Notes: generated from the letters alone by a model not told the origin. DNA of 64,000 nucleotides from Paenibacillus agilis (GCF_007786455.1 NZ_VNJK01000001.1:854476-918475); one strand, 5' to 3'; positions 8,189-17,508 are shown, counted from the stretch's first letter. Program-made: numbers and translations.

Positions 8189-8968
8189 ATGGAGTGGTTG
8201 AAAAGGCTACAGGAAAAATACAGGGCGGGTAAGTTGACAAAGGAACAGTACGAAGCAAAGGTAAAGGACCTGCTGGAAGACGGCGACCTAGAACAAGCGG
8301 AATACGACGAAGCCCTGGAATTTGACCCAAAGGAACCCGAAGGCGGTAAGCTTATCTATTCCGAAGAAGATATGCAGCGTATGGCTATTAACGTAGCTAA
8401 CCGTAAGCTTCGCCAGGAACTAAAGAAGCAAGGCGTAGAAATTGACGCCGATAATAAGGGGCTTATTACCGCAGTAGCAGCCCTGGCAAAGACCGGCCAA
8501 GAATCCGACGGTAAAGGAGCCACCGCCACCGAACAAGAAATAGCGCAGCTACGTAAGGATGCTGCGAAGGTAAAAACCCTGGAAGCATCGACTAAAAACC
8601 TTTCCCTAGAGGTAGCTGTACTGAAATCGGCAGGTAAATACCAGCCGCATAACCCTGCACAAGTTGTACGGGCTATGAGCGACTACGCCGACTTAATCGA
8701 ATTTGACGATGAAACCGGCCTGCCTACACAGAAAAGCGTACAAGGGGTAATTTCCAAGCTAGCTAAGACTGAGCCTAACCTATTCAAAACGGCAGACGGT
8801 GAGGGTGGAACCCCGGATAACCAGGATGAAACCCATCCACAAGGTGGATTTAGCAGCAGAGCACCTGGAGGAGCTGTAGGCGGTTCAGGCTCAACAAGAC
8901 AAGCTGCGAAAGCTGAGGAAATGAAAAATGACGCCCTGCAGCGTATGGGAATCAAGCTTGATAATTAA
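8189..8968 (+). CDS. Capsid scaffolding protein
   Basis: About 259 residues from ATG 8189; GTG 8183 is an alternative. The protein is strongly charged and helical (MEWLKRLQEKYRAGKLTKEQ near the start, a long acidic Lys/Glu region, a coiled-coil around 115-150) with a Gly/Ser-rich, disordered C-terminus. No catalytic motif is seen. Position between the portal/minor head genes and decoration/capsid genes is that of scaffolds such as skin YqbD and SPP1 gp11. Scaffolds guide prohead assembly and are then lost. Confidence 0.75.
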   Translation: MEWLKRLQEKYRAGKLTKEQYEAKVKDLLEDGDLEQAEYDEALEFDPKEPEGGKLIYSEEDMQRMAINVANRKLRQELKKQGVEIDADNKGLITAVAALAKTGQESDGKGATATEQEIAQLRKDAAKVKTLEASTKNLSLEVAVLKSAGKYQPHNPAQVVRAMSDYADLIEFDDETGLPTQKSVQGVISKLAKTEPNLFKTADGEGGTPDNQDETHPQGGFSSRAPGGAVGGSGSTRQAAKAEEMKNDALQRMGIKLDN

Positions 8969-8991
8969 ACAAACGAAAGGGGAATAACACA

Positions 8992-9396
8992 ATGCCAGTA
9001 GGTAACTATGACGGTCAAATCCGCAGAATTGAAGTATTAGGTGGCCGAGAAATTAAGGCTAGCCCAGTCTACAACTATATTACAAATGGTATTACATTGG
9101 ATGGCAGTAAATTCGCAAACGGGGAACTAGTGCTGGAGGGTACATGTCTGGTTAAAGATAATACAACTGGAAAGTACGAAAAATACAAGGAAACTACAGC
9201 CGGTACATTTGAACCTGGTAAATCTAATCCAGTAATTTTGGACCAATCAGTAAAGTTCGAATTAAAGGATAGCGGTGGTAATGCGGACCGTATCGTAGGA
9301 CAGGTACTTGTACGTGCTGACGTTTATCAAGGCATGTTAATCGGTTGGACGCAAGCTTTCCAGGACAAACTGAGCGGAGCTATCCGAATTCTCTAA
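8992..9396 (+). CDS. Head decoration protein
   Basis: 134 residues, starting MPVGNYDGQIRRIEVLGG, strong site AAAGGGG. Compact and beta-rich (VLEGTCLVKDNTTGKYEKYK, then VLVRADVYQGMLIGW), with no signal peptide or membrane segment. In this position, just before an E-type capsid protein, such proteins decorate and stabilise the capsid (lambda gpD-like role). Assignment rests on size and position. Confidence 0.65.
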   Translation: MPVGNYDGQIRRIEVLGGREIKASPVYNYITNGITLDGSKFANGELVLEGTCLVKDNTTGKYEKYKETTAGTFEPGKSNPVILDQSVKFELKDSGGNADRIVGQVLVRADVYQGMLIGWTQAFQDKLSGAIRIL

Positions 9397-9401
9397 TAAT
9401 C

Positions 9402-9426
9402 AAGCAGCCCCTGGGCTGCTTTTTTC
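9402..9426 (+). terminator. Terminator-like hairpin between decoration and capsid genes
   Basis: AAGCAGCCC pairs with GGGCTGCTT around a 2-nt CT loop (effectively closed with a larger loop), followed by TTTTT. No promoter is visible before the capsid gene, so it must be partly read through. Confidence 0.75.
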
Positions 9427-9462
9427 ATGCTTAATTAAACAACTGAAAGGGGAACTAACATA

Positions 9463-10476
9463 ATGGCAGGATTAGAACAGTATAGTCCGTTTTTTGCGAA
9501 CCCATTGTTTACAAATGTGATTAAGGAGGTACCGATTAAAAAGGGGTACATTGCCCACCGTTTTTTACCTAGGGAAGAAACCTACGAAACTAAATTCCAT
9601 GAATCTCAAGTAGTTCGTCAGGCTGATATGGCGAATATCGTTTCGGGCCTTGCGGAAGTACCGCTTACTGACCGTGATCCAATGAAAGCCGTAAGTGGCG
9701 AAATCTCTGATATTTCTCAGGGATACGTTGTTACTAAGGAAGAACTAGGGGCCCTTATGGATAAAGGTAACCCACAACGTCGAAAAATCGCAGAAACGCA
9801 GCTTTTGGGTAAGGCGAAAACGATTAAAGAGAACATTGACGCACGTATCGAATGGATGGGCTGGCAGGCAATGGGGAATGGCCGTTTAATCTATGAAAAA
9901 GACGGTATCTACCTGACAACTGATTTCGGACTTGACCCAGCACAGTTTAAAACTGCCGCGACACGCTGGGATGCTATAACAGGCACTACGATTATTACTG
10001 ATTATGAGAAATGGAATCAGGATTACTTAGATCGAGCTGGTGAGGGTGCTGACACGTTTGTAACGTCTATTCAAGTTATACGAACGGTTCTTAACGATCC
10101 TGCGGTAAGAAAAGCTGTTTCGGGTGCTTCTGAGAAACTTTTGGAACTGACTGAACTTAACAAGTTTCTAATTGGACGTCAAATGGCACCTATGGAAGCG
10201 TTTGACGCTTCGGTTACTTATCGTGATGTAAAAACAGGCGGGAAACGGGTGTCACAGCGCTTACTTGCGGCAAACAAAGGCGTATTCCTTAAAGAAGGTA
10301 AAGCTATTGGTGAGCAACTATTGGGGCCTACTATTGAGAACGAAATGAATCCTGGTATTTTTGCGCATACCATTCATGCTGAATTGCCTAGACGCGATAT
10401 TATCCAGGTTGTTGCTTCTTCCTTCCCGAAAGTTCTAGGTCCACAATTTATTCAACCTTGTACGGTTCTTACCTAG
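9463..10476 (+). CDS. Major capsid protein (E-type, HK97 fold)
   Basis: 337 residues. Features of the major capsid protein E family are the N-terminal YSPFFANPLFTNVIKEVPIK and the long helix LLGKAKTIKENIDARIEWMG near residue 125; the C-terminus reads HAELPRRDIIQVVASSFPKV. It forms the icosahedral shell with the scaffold and decoration proteins encoded upstream. Its strong ribosome site (GAAAGGGGAAC) and the hairpins on both sides fit a highly expressed gene. Confidence 0.9.
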   Translation: MAGLEQYSPFFANPLFTNVIKEVPIKKGYIAHRFLPREETYETKFHESQVVRQADMANIVSGLAEVPLTDRDPMKAVSGEISDISQGYVVTKEELGALMDKGNPQRRKIAETQLLGKAKTIKENIDARIEWMGWQAMGNGRLIYEKDGIYLTTDFGLDPAQFKTAATRWDAITGTTIITDYEKWNQDYLDRAGEGADTFVTSIQVIRTVLNDPAVRKAVSGASEKLLELTELNKFLIGRQMAPMEAFDASVTYRDVKTGGKRVSQRLLAANKGVFLKEGKAIGEQLLGPTIENEMNPGIFAHTIHAELPRRDIIQVVASSFPKVLGPQFIQPCTVLT

Positions 10477-10488
10477 TACGTAATTAAC

Positions 10489-10517
10489 AGGCTGTAGTAG
10501 TCAAACTACAGCCTTTA
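10489..10517 (+). terminator. Hairpin after the capsid gene
   Basis: AGGCTGTAG (10489-10497) pairs with CTACAGCCT (10506-10514), followed by only three T. Probably a weak terminator or an mRNA-stabilising hairpin. Confidence 0.55.
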
Positions 10518-10538
10518 AATCGAAAGGGGTAAACGTTT

Positions 10539-10904
10539 ATGTATAAAATTATTATCCAAGTAGAAGGTGTTACAAAAGACGGTGCAGACGTGGCCGTAGG
10601 TGAAGTAATTACTCTTGGTGACCATAAAAGCTTTCTGGCCTTAATCAACGAAGGTAAAGGCTATGCAGTCAACGAAGCAGGCGACCCTGTAGACCCTGTA
10701 TTGGCATCTAGTGGAGCCGAAGCACCTGGTACTGCAGAAGATGACGTAGAGCTAACAAAGAAAGCCCTGGACGACCAGTACAAGCTGGAAGAATTAAAAG
10801 CAGAAGCGAAACTAGCAGAAGTAGACTTTCCCTATGACGTAAAAAAAGGTGTACTTATCGATATGATTATGGCACAAGGGAAGGCAGCAGCTTTGCTTAA
10901 ATAA
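10539..10904 (+). CDS. HeH/SAP-like head protein (YqbF-like)
   Basis: 121 residues. The N-terminus is a small beta-rich region. The C-terminal 45 residues (YKLEELKAEAKLAEVDFPYD, then VKKGVLIDMIMAQGK) resemble the helix-extended-helix domain of YqbF-type proteins. Such proteins follow the capsid gene in skin-like elements. Its structural role is not established. Confidence 0.65.
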   Translation: MYKIIIQVEGVTKDGADVAVGEVITLGDHKSFLALINEGKGYAVNEAGDPVDPVLASSGAEAPGTAEDDVELTKKALDDQYKLEELKAEAKLAEVDFPYDVKKGVLIDMIMAQGKAAALLK

Positions 10905-10917
10905 GGAGGCAGGCTAC

Positions 10918-11310
10918 ATGCTACTAGCAGCGCAAGAATTGCCTATGTATTACGCGTTGGCAGATAAGATGGCAGCAACGGAAGTAAGCACATATCTGCA
11001 GCGTGCAAATAGTTACTGCTTGGGTTACATTGGCGGATATCCTCCGCTGTTAGCCTGGGACCCAGACCAGAGGAATTTAAAGGTTGTTGTTGCTATGGCA
11101 TTTGAAATTCTAGCAGAAGGGCAGCAAGGGCAGACAAATGCAACAAACGGGAATATAACCATAGCAGCCCCTAGCCAGGAATTTCAACGTAGTGACCGAA
11201 GCAACAAGCCCCTGGGAACAGTGGACAAAATGCTAGACCCATATAGAGCTGCCTATGAGCAGTCAAATTCGTCAAGTATCGACAAAGGCTTTATGTTTTT
11301 AGGCGGATAG
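10918..11310 (+). CDS. Head-tail connector (YqbG/DUF3199-like)
   Basis: 130 residues, helical, with ATEVSTYLQRANSYCLGYIG near residue 20 as in gp6/YqbG adaptors that bind beneath the portal. Site GGAGG precedes the ATG. Next in the skin order would be a YqbH-like gene, but here the next gene is YqbI-like, so YqbH seems absent. Confidence 0.65.
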   Translation: MLLAAQELPMYYALADKMAATEVSTYLQRANSYCLGYIGGYPPLLAWDPDQRNLKVVVAMAFEILAEGQQGQTNATNGNITIAAPSQEFQRSDRSNKPLGTVDKMLDPYRAAYEQSNSSSIDKGFMFLGG

Positions 11311-11311
11311 T

Positions 11312-11818
11312 ATGGCGGACTTTGAATTTAAAATTGAAGGCATGGAGAAGTGGCAGAAGTGGCTGGCCCAGCTAGAACAAAAGGAAGTAAAGACAACTAA
11401 GGACCGTATATTACGGAAGTCTGGCATGCAGGCTTTGGCACACTTAGACGACTTAACGCCTGTACGTTCTGGAGTTCTTCGGGAGTCCTTCCAATTCGGG
11501 GATAAAAATAATGTATTTCAGCTGCAGGTGGGCAAGGCTTCGTATATATTCGTCGGTACATCTGTAGCCTATGCGCAATTTATAAATGACGGATTCGAAC
11601 AGAAAGCCGGCAGGTTTGTGCCAGGCTTCTGGAAGAGCGGTGTTTTTCACTACGTACCATATGAGCAAGCCAAGGCGCAGAAAATAGGGGGCATGGTCCT
11701 ATCAGGAAAAATCATTCCTGGAGCCCATATGTTTGAAAAAACTATGAACCGCCTAGAAGAAGATATGCCTGATATTGTGGACTTTGAATTTAGACGGTTA
11801 TACCGATTATTACACTAA
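11312..11818 (+). CDS. HK97 gp10-like head-tail joining protein (YqbI-like)
   Basis: 168 residues. TPVRSGVLRESFQF and VGTSVAYAQFINDGFEQKAG followed by PGAHMFEKTMNRLEED match the HK97 gp10-like family, which acts at the neck. It starts one base after the previous stop codon, so the pair is coupled. Confidence 0.8.
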   Translation: MADFEFKIEGMEKWQKWLAQLEQKEVKTTKDRILRKSGMQALAHLDDLTPVRSGVLRESFQFGDKNNVFQLQVGKASYIFVGTSVAYAQFINDGFEQKAGRFVPGFWKSGVFHYVPYEQAKAQKIGGMVLSGKIIPGAHMFEKTMNRLEEDMPDIVDFEFRRLYRLLH

Positions 11819-11836
11819 AGTTAGGGGGACGGGCCT

Positions 11837-12325
11837 GTGAGCCTAAGCCAAGAACTAGACGCGATACAGCGCTGGGTATGGGGTGCAGCGCAATTAGCTA
11901 GCTATAGATTAACAGAAGCACCGGCGCAGCTGGCCCGACCTGTTATTGTATGGGAGGCACCCAGCAGGGCCAAAGCACGGAATTTGGGGCGATGGCAATA
12001 CACAAACAAAGTTACGCAGTTTGGAACGTTATATGTTGCTAGTGTAAATCAGCTCATACAGTATCAGGATGCCTTAGAAACAGACTTGAATGAAGAATAC
12101 CGGGACCGTCATAAGCTTATAAACCAATTGCCGATATACGACCAGGCGGGACCTACAGGAGTAATACTAGGGCAGTTGCGCGAAGTACAATTACATTTCG
12201 AAAACGCCAAAGGCCTGGACATACCTATCAGGGTTGAATATGAAGCGACATACAAACGAAATCGTACGGTATACCCAGCAGCAACTAAAGTAGTTACTAA
12301 GGTTGTAATGCCGGGAATGCCCTGA
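11837..12325 (+). CDS. Tail terminator/completion protein (YqbJ-like)
   Basis: 162 residues from GTG 11837 with AGGGGGACGG upstream. Small alpha-beta protein without catalytic motifs. Position between the gp10-like neck gene and the tail sheath gene is that of YqbJ or tail terminator proteins that cap the tube and sheath. Sequence recognition is weak, so the assignment is mainly positional. Confidence 0.55.
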   Translation: MSLSQELDAIQRWVWGAAQLASYRLTEAPAQLARPVIVWEAPSRAKARNLGRWQYTNKVTQFGTLYVASVNQLIQYQDALETDLNEEYRDRHKLINQLPIYDQAGPTGVILGQLREVQLHFENAKGLDIPIRVEYEATYKRNRTVYPAATKVVTKVVMPGMP

Positions 12326-12349
12326 ATTAAATAGAAAGGGGCTATAAAG

Positions 12350-12547
12350 ATGGCCGAAAAAGCAGAAAAGAAAGAACTGGCTGTAGAAGTCAAAAACGAC
12401 CCTGTGGACTTTATTGCGGGAGCTGAGACTTTCGGCACTACACCAGAATTAATGGCCGGGGCTTTATATGGTCATACGGAGCCTTTAACTAGGAAAGAAG
12501 CACAGCAAGCCCTGGAAGCCTTTCTTACTAAGGAGGTAGAAAAGTAA
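12350..12547 (+). CDS. Small conserved protein preceding the tail sheath
   Basis: 65 residues, charged and helical (LTRKEAQQALEAFLTKEVEK at the end). Good ribosome site GAAAGGGG. The last base of its stop codon is the first base of the sheath ATG, so it is coupled to the sheath gene. Role unknown. Confidence 0.65.
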   Translation: MAEKAEKKELAVEVKNDPVDFIAGAETFGTTPELMAGALYGHTEPLTRKEAQQALEAFLTKEVEK

Positions 12548-13959
12548 TGGCTGGAACTTATCAAGAGGGCCAAAGCAAGGTACTATCAGGCGTATACTCG
12601 CTTATTAAGGCGATTGTGCAAAGTATAACGCCAGGTCAACGGGGTATCGTGGCTGTGCCTTTTACAGCTAATTGGGGGCCCGTTAACACGCTTACCGTAA
12701 TGGGGCGTGCTACTGAATTTGACGCGACGTATAACACCAAGGAAGGAGCTGCTGGAATTGGAGAACCAACAACGGCACAAAAGGTAAGGACGTTAGCCTA
12801 TAAGGCTTTGCCGTACCAGGTCGTAGGGTATCGTATGGCAACAGCAAACGCCGCTAAGGGCAGCGCAACATTAGCTACGGGCTGGACGCTGGAAACAGTA
12901 TACCCGTCTGATCGCACTTTCCAAGCAATTGTAAAGCCTGGTACAGCTGCAGGTGCTACAGCTGTACAGATTATTGAAAACAACGTAGTGCTGGCCGTTG
13001 TAGAAGATACAACAGTAGACGGTTTAAAAACCAAGCTGGACGCTACTGGCATAGTAACCGTTAAAGCTGCAGGGGCAGCGCTACCTACTGCGGCAGCTGG
13101 GGTGCCGTTTACTGGCGGCAATAATGGCGCAACGGTTACGGCGACAGAGTACGGGGCGTTCTTGCAAGAAGTAGAGGCGGATCACACTGCGAACAGTATC
13201 GCTTTTGACGGTGTAACTGATACGGCCACACTTGCTGTATTAGACGCCTGGTTACGTCGTGTACGTGACGAAGGTTTTTACATTACGGCACTACGTGGAG
13301 GCCCTACAGCCTGGGATAATGATTTAGCCTTAGCCAATGCGGTATCCAAATCACTAAACTATCGGGGCGCTGTAAATGTCGGAAACGGTTGTGATGGGTA
13401 TACAGCAGCTGATATGGCAATCTTTGCGGCAGCCTATGTGGCTGCTATAGCATTGAACGCCAGCGTAACGGATCAGGTTGTGCTGTTTGAAAAAGTAAAT
13501 GTTAAAAAGCCGCTTACCCAAGGTGGTCGTACAGCTGCAAAACAGGCCGGTACACTCATTTTTGTTATGGAGGGTGGCCAGGTATTGGTTGACGAAGGTG
13601 TGAATACCTTGACCGCCGCTGTGGGTAATGATGTACCTGAAATGGGGAAAATTCGAATCAATACGGCAATAGACCATATTGCCGGGAGTTTGGAGCAGTT
13701 CGGAAATGCTTATAAAAAGACTCGAAGTAATACCGAAGCTGCCCGCAGGGCTTATGCATCGTTAGTAGAGGACGAATTCTTTAGCCCCCTGGCAAGAATG
13801 GAAGTGGTGCAGCCAGGCTACAGTTACAAAGAAGATCCAAATTACCACGGTAAAGATGCCGCGTTCACGCCAAAGCTGGACGAGGCATTTTTTGTTTCAA
13901 ATTATCAGCCGGTAGACAGTATGGAAAAAATCTATCAAAAATTTGGCGTACAGTTTTAA
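12547..13959 (+). CDS. Contractile tail sheath protein (XkdK/YqbK-like)
   Basis: 470 residues. N-terminal RGIVAVPFTANWGPVNTLTV and C-terminal FSPLARMEVVQPGYSYKEDP are typical sheath elements. The middle Ala/Thr/Val-rich part is a variable surface domain. Sheath subunits surround the tail tube and contract at infection, which shows that the phage is a myovirus. The tube gene follows. Confidence 0.9.
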   Translation: MAGTYQEGQSKVLSGVYSLIKAIVQSITPGQRGIVAVPFTANWGPVNTLTVMGRATEFDATYNTKEGAAGIGEPTTAQKVRTLAYKALPYQVVGYRMATANAAKGSATLATGWTLETVYPSDRTFQAIVKPGTAAGATAVQIIENNVVLAVVEDTTVDGLKTKLDATGIVTVKAAGAALPTAAAGVPFTGGNNGATVTATEYGAFLQEVEADHTANSIAFDGVTDTATLAVLDAWLRRVRDEGFYITALRGGPTAWDNDLALANAVSKSLNYRGAVNVGNGCDGYTAADMAIFAAAYVAAIALNASVTDQVVLFEKVNVKKPLTQGGRTAAKQAGTLIFVMEGGQVLVDEGVNTLTAAVGNDVPEMGKIRINTAIDHIAGSLEQFGNAYKKTRSNTEAARRAYASLVEDEFFSPLARMEVVQPGYSYKEDPNYHGKDAAFTPKLDEAFFVSNYQPVDSMEKIYQKFGVQF

Positions 13960-13988
13960 TAGGCTGACGTAGAAAGGGGATAAATTAG

Positions 13989-14411
13989 ATGCCTAATGTA
14001 GATGTAAATAAGATCATTAACGGGTTATACGGTTATGTCTATGACGAAAACGGCCGTGAATTAGATACGACACAAGAATTCGAATTCAAAGACGAATTCG
14101 AAAAAGTAGAATTTAAGCTGCCGGGTGAATTCCATTCTAAACATAAAGTTATGGGTGGTAAGCTCACTGGTAAGGTCAAATTTTTGAAAGTAGATAGCCG
14201 CCTGCAGAAAAAGATCGCAGATAATCCAGCTGCGAAGTTTAACTATATCGGTAAGTTAGCGGACCCTAATTCCGATGGACAAGAAGCAATTTTAATGCGC
14301 GGCGTATCGTTCGATAGCAATCCAATCATGGCCTACAAACTTGGGGAGTCCGTGGAAATTGACATCAACTTTACGGCTGACAGTTACGAATATCAGGACA
14401 CTATCGAATAA
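13989..14411 (+). CDS. Tail tube protein (XkdM-like)
   Basis: 140 residues: NKIINGLYGYVYDENGREL at the start, KLTGKVKFLKVDSRL near residue 60, ending ESVEIDINFTADSYEYQDT. This matches the XkdM/YqbM tube family, which polymerises into the inner tube under the sheath. Strong ribosome site AAAGGGG. Confidence 0.88.
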   Translation: MPNVDVNKIINGLYGYVYDENGRELDTTQEFEFKDEFEKVEFKLPGEFHSKHKVMGGKLTGKVKFLKVDSRLQKKIADNPAAKFNYIGKLADPNSDGQEAILMRGVSFDSNPIMAYKLGESVEIDINFTADSYEYQDTIE

Positions 14412-14428
14412 GAAGTAAAGACTTTAAT

Positions 14429-14455
14429 GGGGCTGGCGTAAGTTGGTCCCTTTTT
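14429..14455 (+). terminator. Terminator-like hairpin after the tube gene
   Basis: GGGGCTGGC (14429-14437), GTAA loop, GTTGGTCCC (14442-14450), then TTTTT. The 9-bp stem includes four G-T pairs, so it is moderate. It may lower expression of the downstream tail genes. Confidence 0.55.
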
Positions 14456-14484
14456 CTATTTCATAAATCGAAGGAGAGATAGAT

Positions 14485-14937
14485 ATGACAACAAAAACAG
14501 CGTCTTTCTTGAGCCTGGACGACATTCTAACACGAGATACAAAAGACTTGGCCAAGCTGCCCCAGGGAGAATTTTTTGTAACTAAGCTTCAAGGTAAAGT
14601 GCCCTGGACAACGGTAGACCAACCGGAGTACAAAGCAGCAAAAAAAGGTTGCTTTAAGCTTAAACCTACAAAGAAGGGCCAGAAACCCGAAATGGACTTC
14701 GACGACGACAAACTGAAAATACGGTTAATTATCGAAGTTGTAGACAAAGACCCACGCAGTGATTTTACTTTCGCTAGCAAGCCCCTGCTGGAGAAGCTAG
14801 GCGTAACAACGGCGGAACAGGCTGTAGAGCGTTTGGTATCCCCAGGGGAGATTCATAACTGGGCAATGGAAATCCAAGAAACTGCTGGTTTTTCTGATGA
14901 GGCTCAGGAAGAAGCTGCAGAAGACATAAAAAACTAA
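14485..14937 (+). CDS. Tail assembly chaperone, short form (XkdN-like)
   Basis: 150 residues, acidic at the C-terminus. It lies between tube and tape-measure genes, the place of XkdN/YqbN and lambda gpG chaperones, which bind the tape measure and deliver tube subunits. The final codons ATA AAA AAC TAA contain the slippery heptamer A AAA AAC at 14928-14934, one codon before the stop, so part of the ribosomes should shift to -1 and make the extended form. Confidence 0.82.
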   Translation: MTTKTASFLSLDDILTRDTKDLAKLPQGEFFVTKLQGKVPWTTVDQPEYKAAKKGCFKLKPTKKGQKPEMDFDDDKLKIRLIIEVVDKDPRSDFTFASKPLLEKLGVTTAEQAVERLVSPGEIHNWAMEIQETAGFSDEAQEEAAEDIKN

Positions 14938-15092
14938 TTAAGTCGGACGGGGAGGCGGCCCTGTTAGCTTATATCTTTATGGAAACGGGGCGCCTACCGG
15001 GCGACATTTACAACTTAGAGCCGCTGGAACGTGAATTTTGCTACCAGGCGGCCCTAATGCAAATAGACGCAAAACGTAACGGAGGGGGGTAA
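14928..15092 (+). CDS. C-terminal extension of the tail chaperone by -1 frameshift
   Basis: The -1 frame entered at A AAA AAC (14928-14934) is open for 54 codons to TAA at 15090. It continues KKLIKSDGEAALLAYIFMET, then contains LEPLEREFCYQAALMQIDAK. It has no ribosome site or good start of its own and fills the gap between the short form and the tape-measure gene. In many tailed phages the fusion product (gpG-T type) recruits tube protein to the tape measure. Frameshifting is inferred from the heptamer and the frame geometry. Confidence 0.82.
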   Translation, partial: KKLIKSDGEAALLAYIFMETGRLPGDIYNLEPLEREFCYQAALMQIDAKRNGGG

Positions 15093-15093
15093 C

Positions 15094-17508
15094 ATGGCCA
15101 GAGAATTTGTCATGGGGGCGCGACTTGCCCTAACCGACGCATTTAGCGGACCCTTACGCTTTATTCGGGACAGCATGAAACGAGCGGAAGAGGGCACAAA
15201 AACGTACAGAGACGCGAATGGTAGGCTTCGGGACGAAATGGGCCGTTTCGTCGCTGCTGCGAAAAAGCAAGAAGCCCAAATGCGGGAAATGGGCGATGCA
15301 GCCAATAGCGCAAGGGGGCAGCTAGTAAGTCTGCAGGGCGCTATTGCAGCTGTAGCCGGTGCCGCGGCAGTACAGCAAGGATATAGCTGGTTGGTGCAAG
15401 GGAATGCCGATATGGAGACGTATCAGAATACATTGTCAGTCATCCTTAAGGACCAGCAAAAGGCTGCTGATACATTAAAATGGGCTGCTGATTTTGCGGC
15501 ACAAACTCCATTTGAAATTCCCCAGGTAGTCGAAGCAACTACAAAACTATCAGCGTACGGGATGGAAGCAAAGAAAGTACTAGCGATTACCGGGGATATG
15601 GCTTCTGTCATGGGTAAGTCTTTAGATCAAGCCGTCGAAGCTATTGCAGATGCTCAGACAGGCGAACTGGAGCGCTTAAAAGAATTTGGTATTACAAAAA
15701 AGATGATCGAAGCCCAGGGCGCAAAAATGGGCGCTAAGTTTATAAATAACACGGGCCAGATTACGGACCAAAAGGCATTTAATGCGGCCTTGTTCTCCTT
15801 AATGGAGGAACGCTATGCCGGTGGTATGGCCATGCAGAGTAAAACGTTTAAAGGGATGTTGTCTAACGCTAGTGACTTTATCGGAACTATGGGCCGCGAA
15901 TTAGGGAAGCCCCTGTTTGATAAGTTAAAAGTAGGCTTACAGGATGTACTAAACTGGGCTAACCGGCTTAAGGAAAGCGGTCAATTACAACAATGGATGC
16001 AAAACATTCAGTACTGGGCCGGGCTACTATGGCAGGCATTTGTCTTTGCTGGAAATATCATTGTAGGAGCTTTTCAGGGGCTAATAACCAGCGTGCAAAA
16101 TGTTATAGCTTGGGTACGATCCCTCTTTGACGAAATTGCCGCACAAGCCGGCGGTAAGGCTGTTACAACTATAACAACGATAGGCCAGCGGATGTCGGAT
16201 ATGTGGAATGAATTCTACGCAGCTGCGCAGCCTGTAATCAACGATGTTATAGATTGGCTGGTTAATACCGGCCTTCCAGCGCTTAAGGACATCCTTGTCG
16301 AGGTAGGCGTATGGGTAGTTGATGTAGCGACCTGGTTCACCGAAAACTGGTCAACTATCAAGCCGTTTGTACTTGGTCTTGCTTTAGCCTGGGGAAGTTA
16401 TTATGGCTATCTAAAACTAGTACACATGTGGACGTTACTTGTCAGAGGTGCAACGCTTATCTGGACTAAAACGCAGCTAGCATTTAATGCTGTCATGAAC
16501 ATGAACCCTATTGGACTAATCATTACAGGGATTGGGCTCCTAATCGGAGCTATCATTTTGCTAGTAAATAACTGGGACAAGGTTAAGGCTTTCCTGTTGA
16601 ATATCTGGAATATCATAAAGGAAAGTGCCTTATCCGTATGGCAATGGATCGCAGACGCTGCCACCGCTACCTGGGACTGGATCGTAGCAGCCGTGCAAGA
16701 TGCAGTAGACTTTATTATGACAAAATGGGACAGCTTCGTAGCTATTCTAGCCGGCATATGGACTAGGATTAAAGAGGCGGCTTCGACAGCCTGGACCTTT
16801 GTACAAGATAACATTATCGCACCCGTAGCTGACTGGATAGGCGCGAGATTCGAAGAAGTAAAAACTGTTGTCACAAATGTATGGGACGGTATAAGCGAAG
16901 CTATTAGCGGAGTTGCTACCAGAGTGCAGGAAGCCTGGACCGCAGTAATTGACTGGTTCAAAGAGCAATTTGCGTGGCTCACTGAGAAATTCGAATGGAT
17001 AAGCGATAAGGCCGGCAGCCTATGGAATGGCGCCAAGGATGTAGTCGGGGGCATGTCAGATGCAGTTTTCGGTACGGATGGCAGCCACGCTACAGGTCTT
17101 AATAAGGTGCCATTTGACGGGTACACGGCAACCCTACACCGAGGCGAAGCTGTATTAACGGCAGCACAAGCACGGCAATATGATACAGCTATGGGCTTCC
17201 GTCAAGCTGCAGCGCAATCTATGACAGGATTCGCACCTATCAATCGAGAGCAGCAGCGCTCATTCGTGCCGCAAACAACTGCGCAGGAGACACGGCGCTT
17301 TGATAGTGTCCGGGGAGCCTCACAGCCTACTAGTAAAAGCGCGGCACCTGTGTACAACATCGCAAAACTAGTAGATAAAGTTGAAATACACGCAGCGCCG
17401 GGCGACGATGCGGAAGAATTGTACGAAAAGTTTATAAACATCTTCCACCGCCGCGCAAAAGAAGCGGCCGGTATCTTAAGCAGCGGAGAAATGGAGGCGT
17501 TGCTGTAG
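15094..17508 (+). CDS. Tail tape measure protein
   Basis: 804 residues, strong site GGAGGGGGG. N-terminal coiled-coil (FIRDSMKRAEEGTKTYRDAN), the conserved TMP core EIPQVVEATTKLSAYGMEAK near residue 145 and MESRYAGGM-like EERYAGGMAMQSKTFKGMLS near 242, two hydrophobic helices around 430-490, then repeated Trp-rich segments (LNIWNIIKESALSVWQWIAD type, about 505-640). The protein sets tail length and probably helps DNA entry. It is relatively short, so the tail should be of modest length. Confidence 0.9.
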   Translation: MAREFVMGARLALTDAFSGPLRFIRDSMKRAEEGTKTYRDANGRLRDEMGRFVAAAKKQEAQMREMGDAANSARGQLVSLQGAIAAVAGAAAVQQGYSWLVQGNADMETYQNTLSVILKDQQKAADTLKWAADFAAQTPFEIPQVVEATTKLSAYGMEAKKVLAITGDMASVMGKSLDQAVEAIADAQTGELERLKEFGITKKMIEAQGAKMGAKFINNTGQITDQKAFNAALFSLMEERYAGGMAMQSKTFKGMLSNASDFIGTMGRELGKPLFDKLKVGLQDVLNWANRLKESGQLQQWMQNIQYWAGLLWQAFVFAGNIIVGAFQGLITSVQNVIAWVRSLFDEIAAQAGGKAVTTITTIGQRMSDMWNEFYAAAQPVINDVIDWLVNTGLPALKDILVEVGVWVVDVATWFTENWSTIKPFVLGLALAWGSYYGYLKLVHMWTLLVRGATLIWTKTQLAFNAVMNMNPIGLIITGIGLLIGAIILLVNNWDKVKAFLLNIWNIIKESALSVWQWIADAATATWDWIVAAVQDAVDFIMTKWDSFVAILAGIWTRIKEAASTAWTFVQDNIIAPVADWIGARFEEVKTVVTNVWDGISEAISGVATRVQEAWTAVIDWFKEQFAWLTEKFEWISDKAGSLWNGAKDVVGGMSDAVFGTDGSHATGLNKVPFDGYTATLHRGEAVLTAAQARQYDTAMGFRQAAAQSMTGFAPINREQQRSFVPQTTAQETRRFDSVRGASQPTSKSAAPVYNIAKLVDKVEIHAAPGDDAEELYEKFINIFHRRAKEAAGILSSGEMEALL

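Noticed and set aside
16407..17126. 239-codon minus-strand frame inside the tape-measure gene
   Set aside because: Composition follows the sense gene, and there is no start signal; it is a shadow frame.
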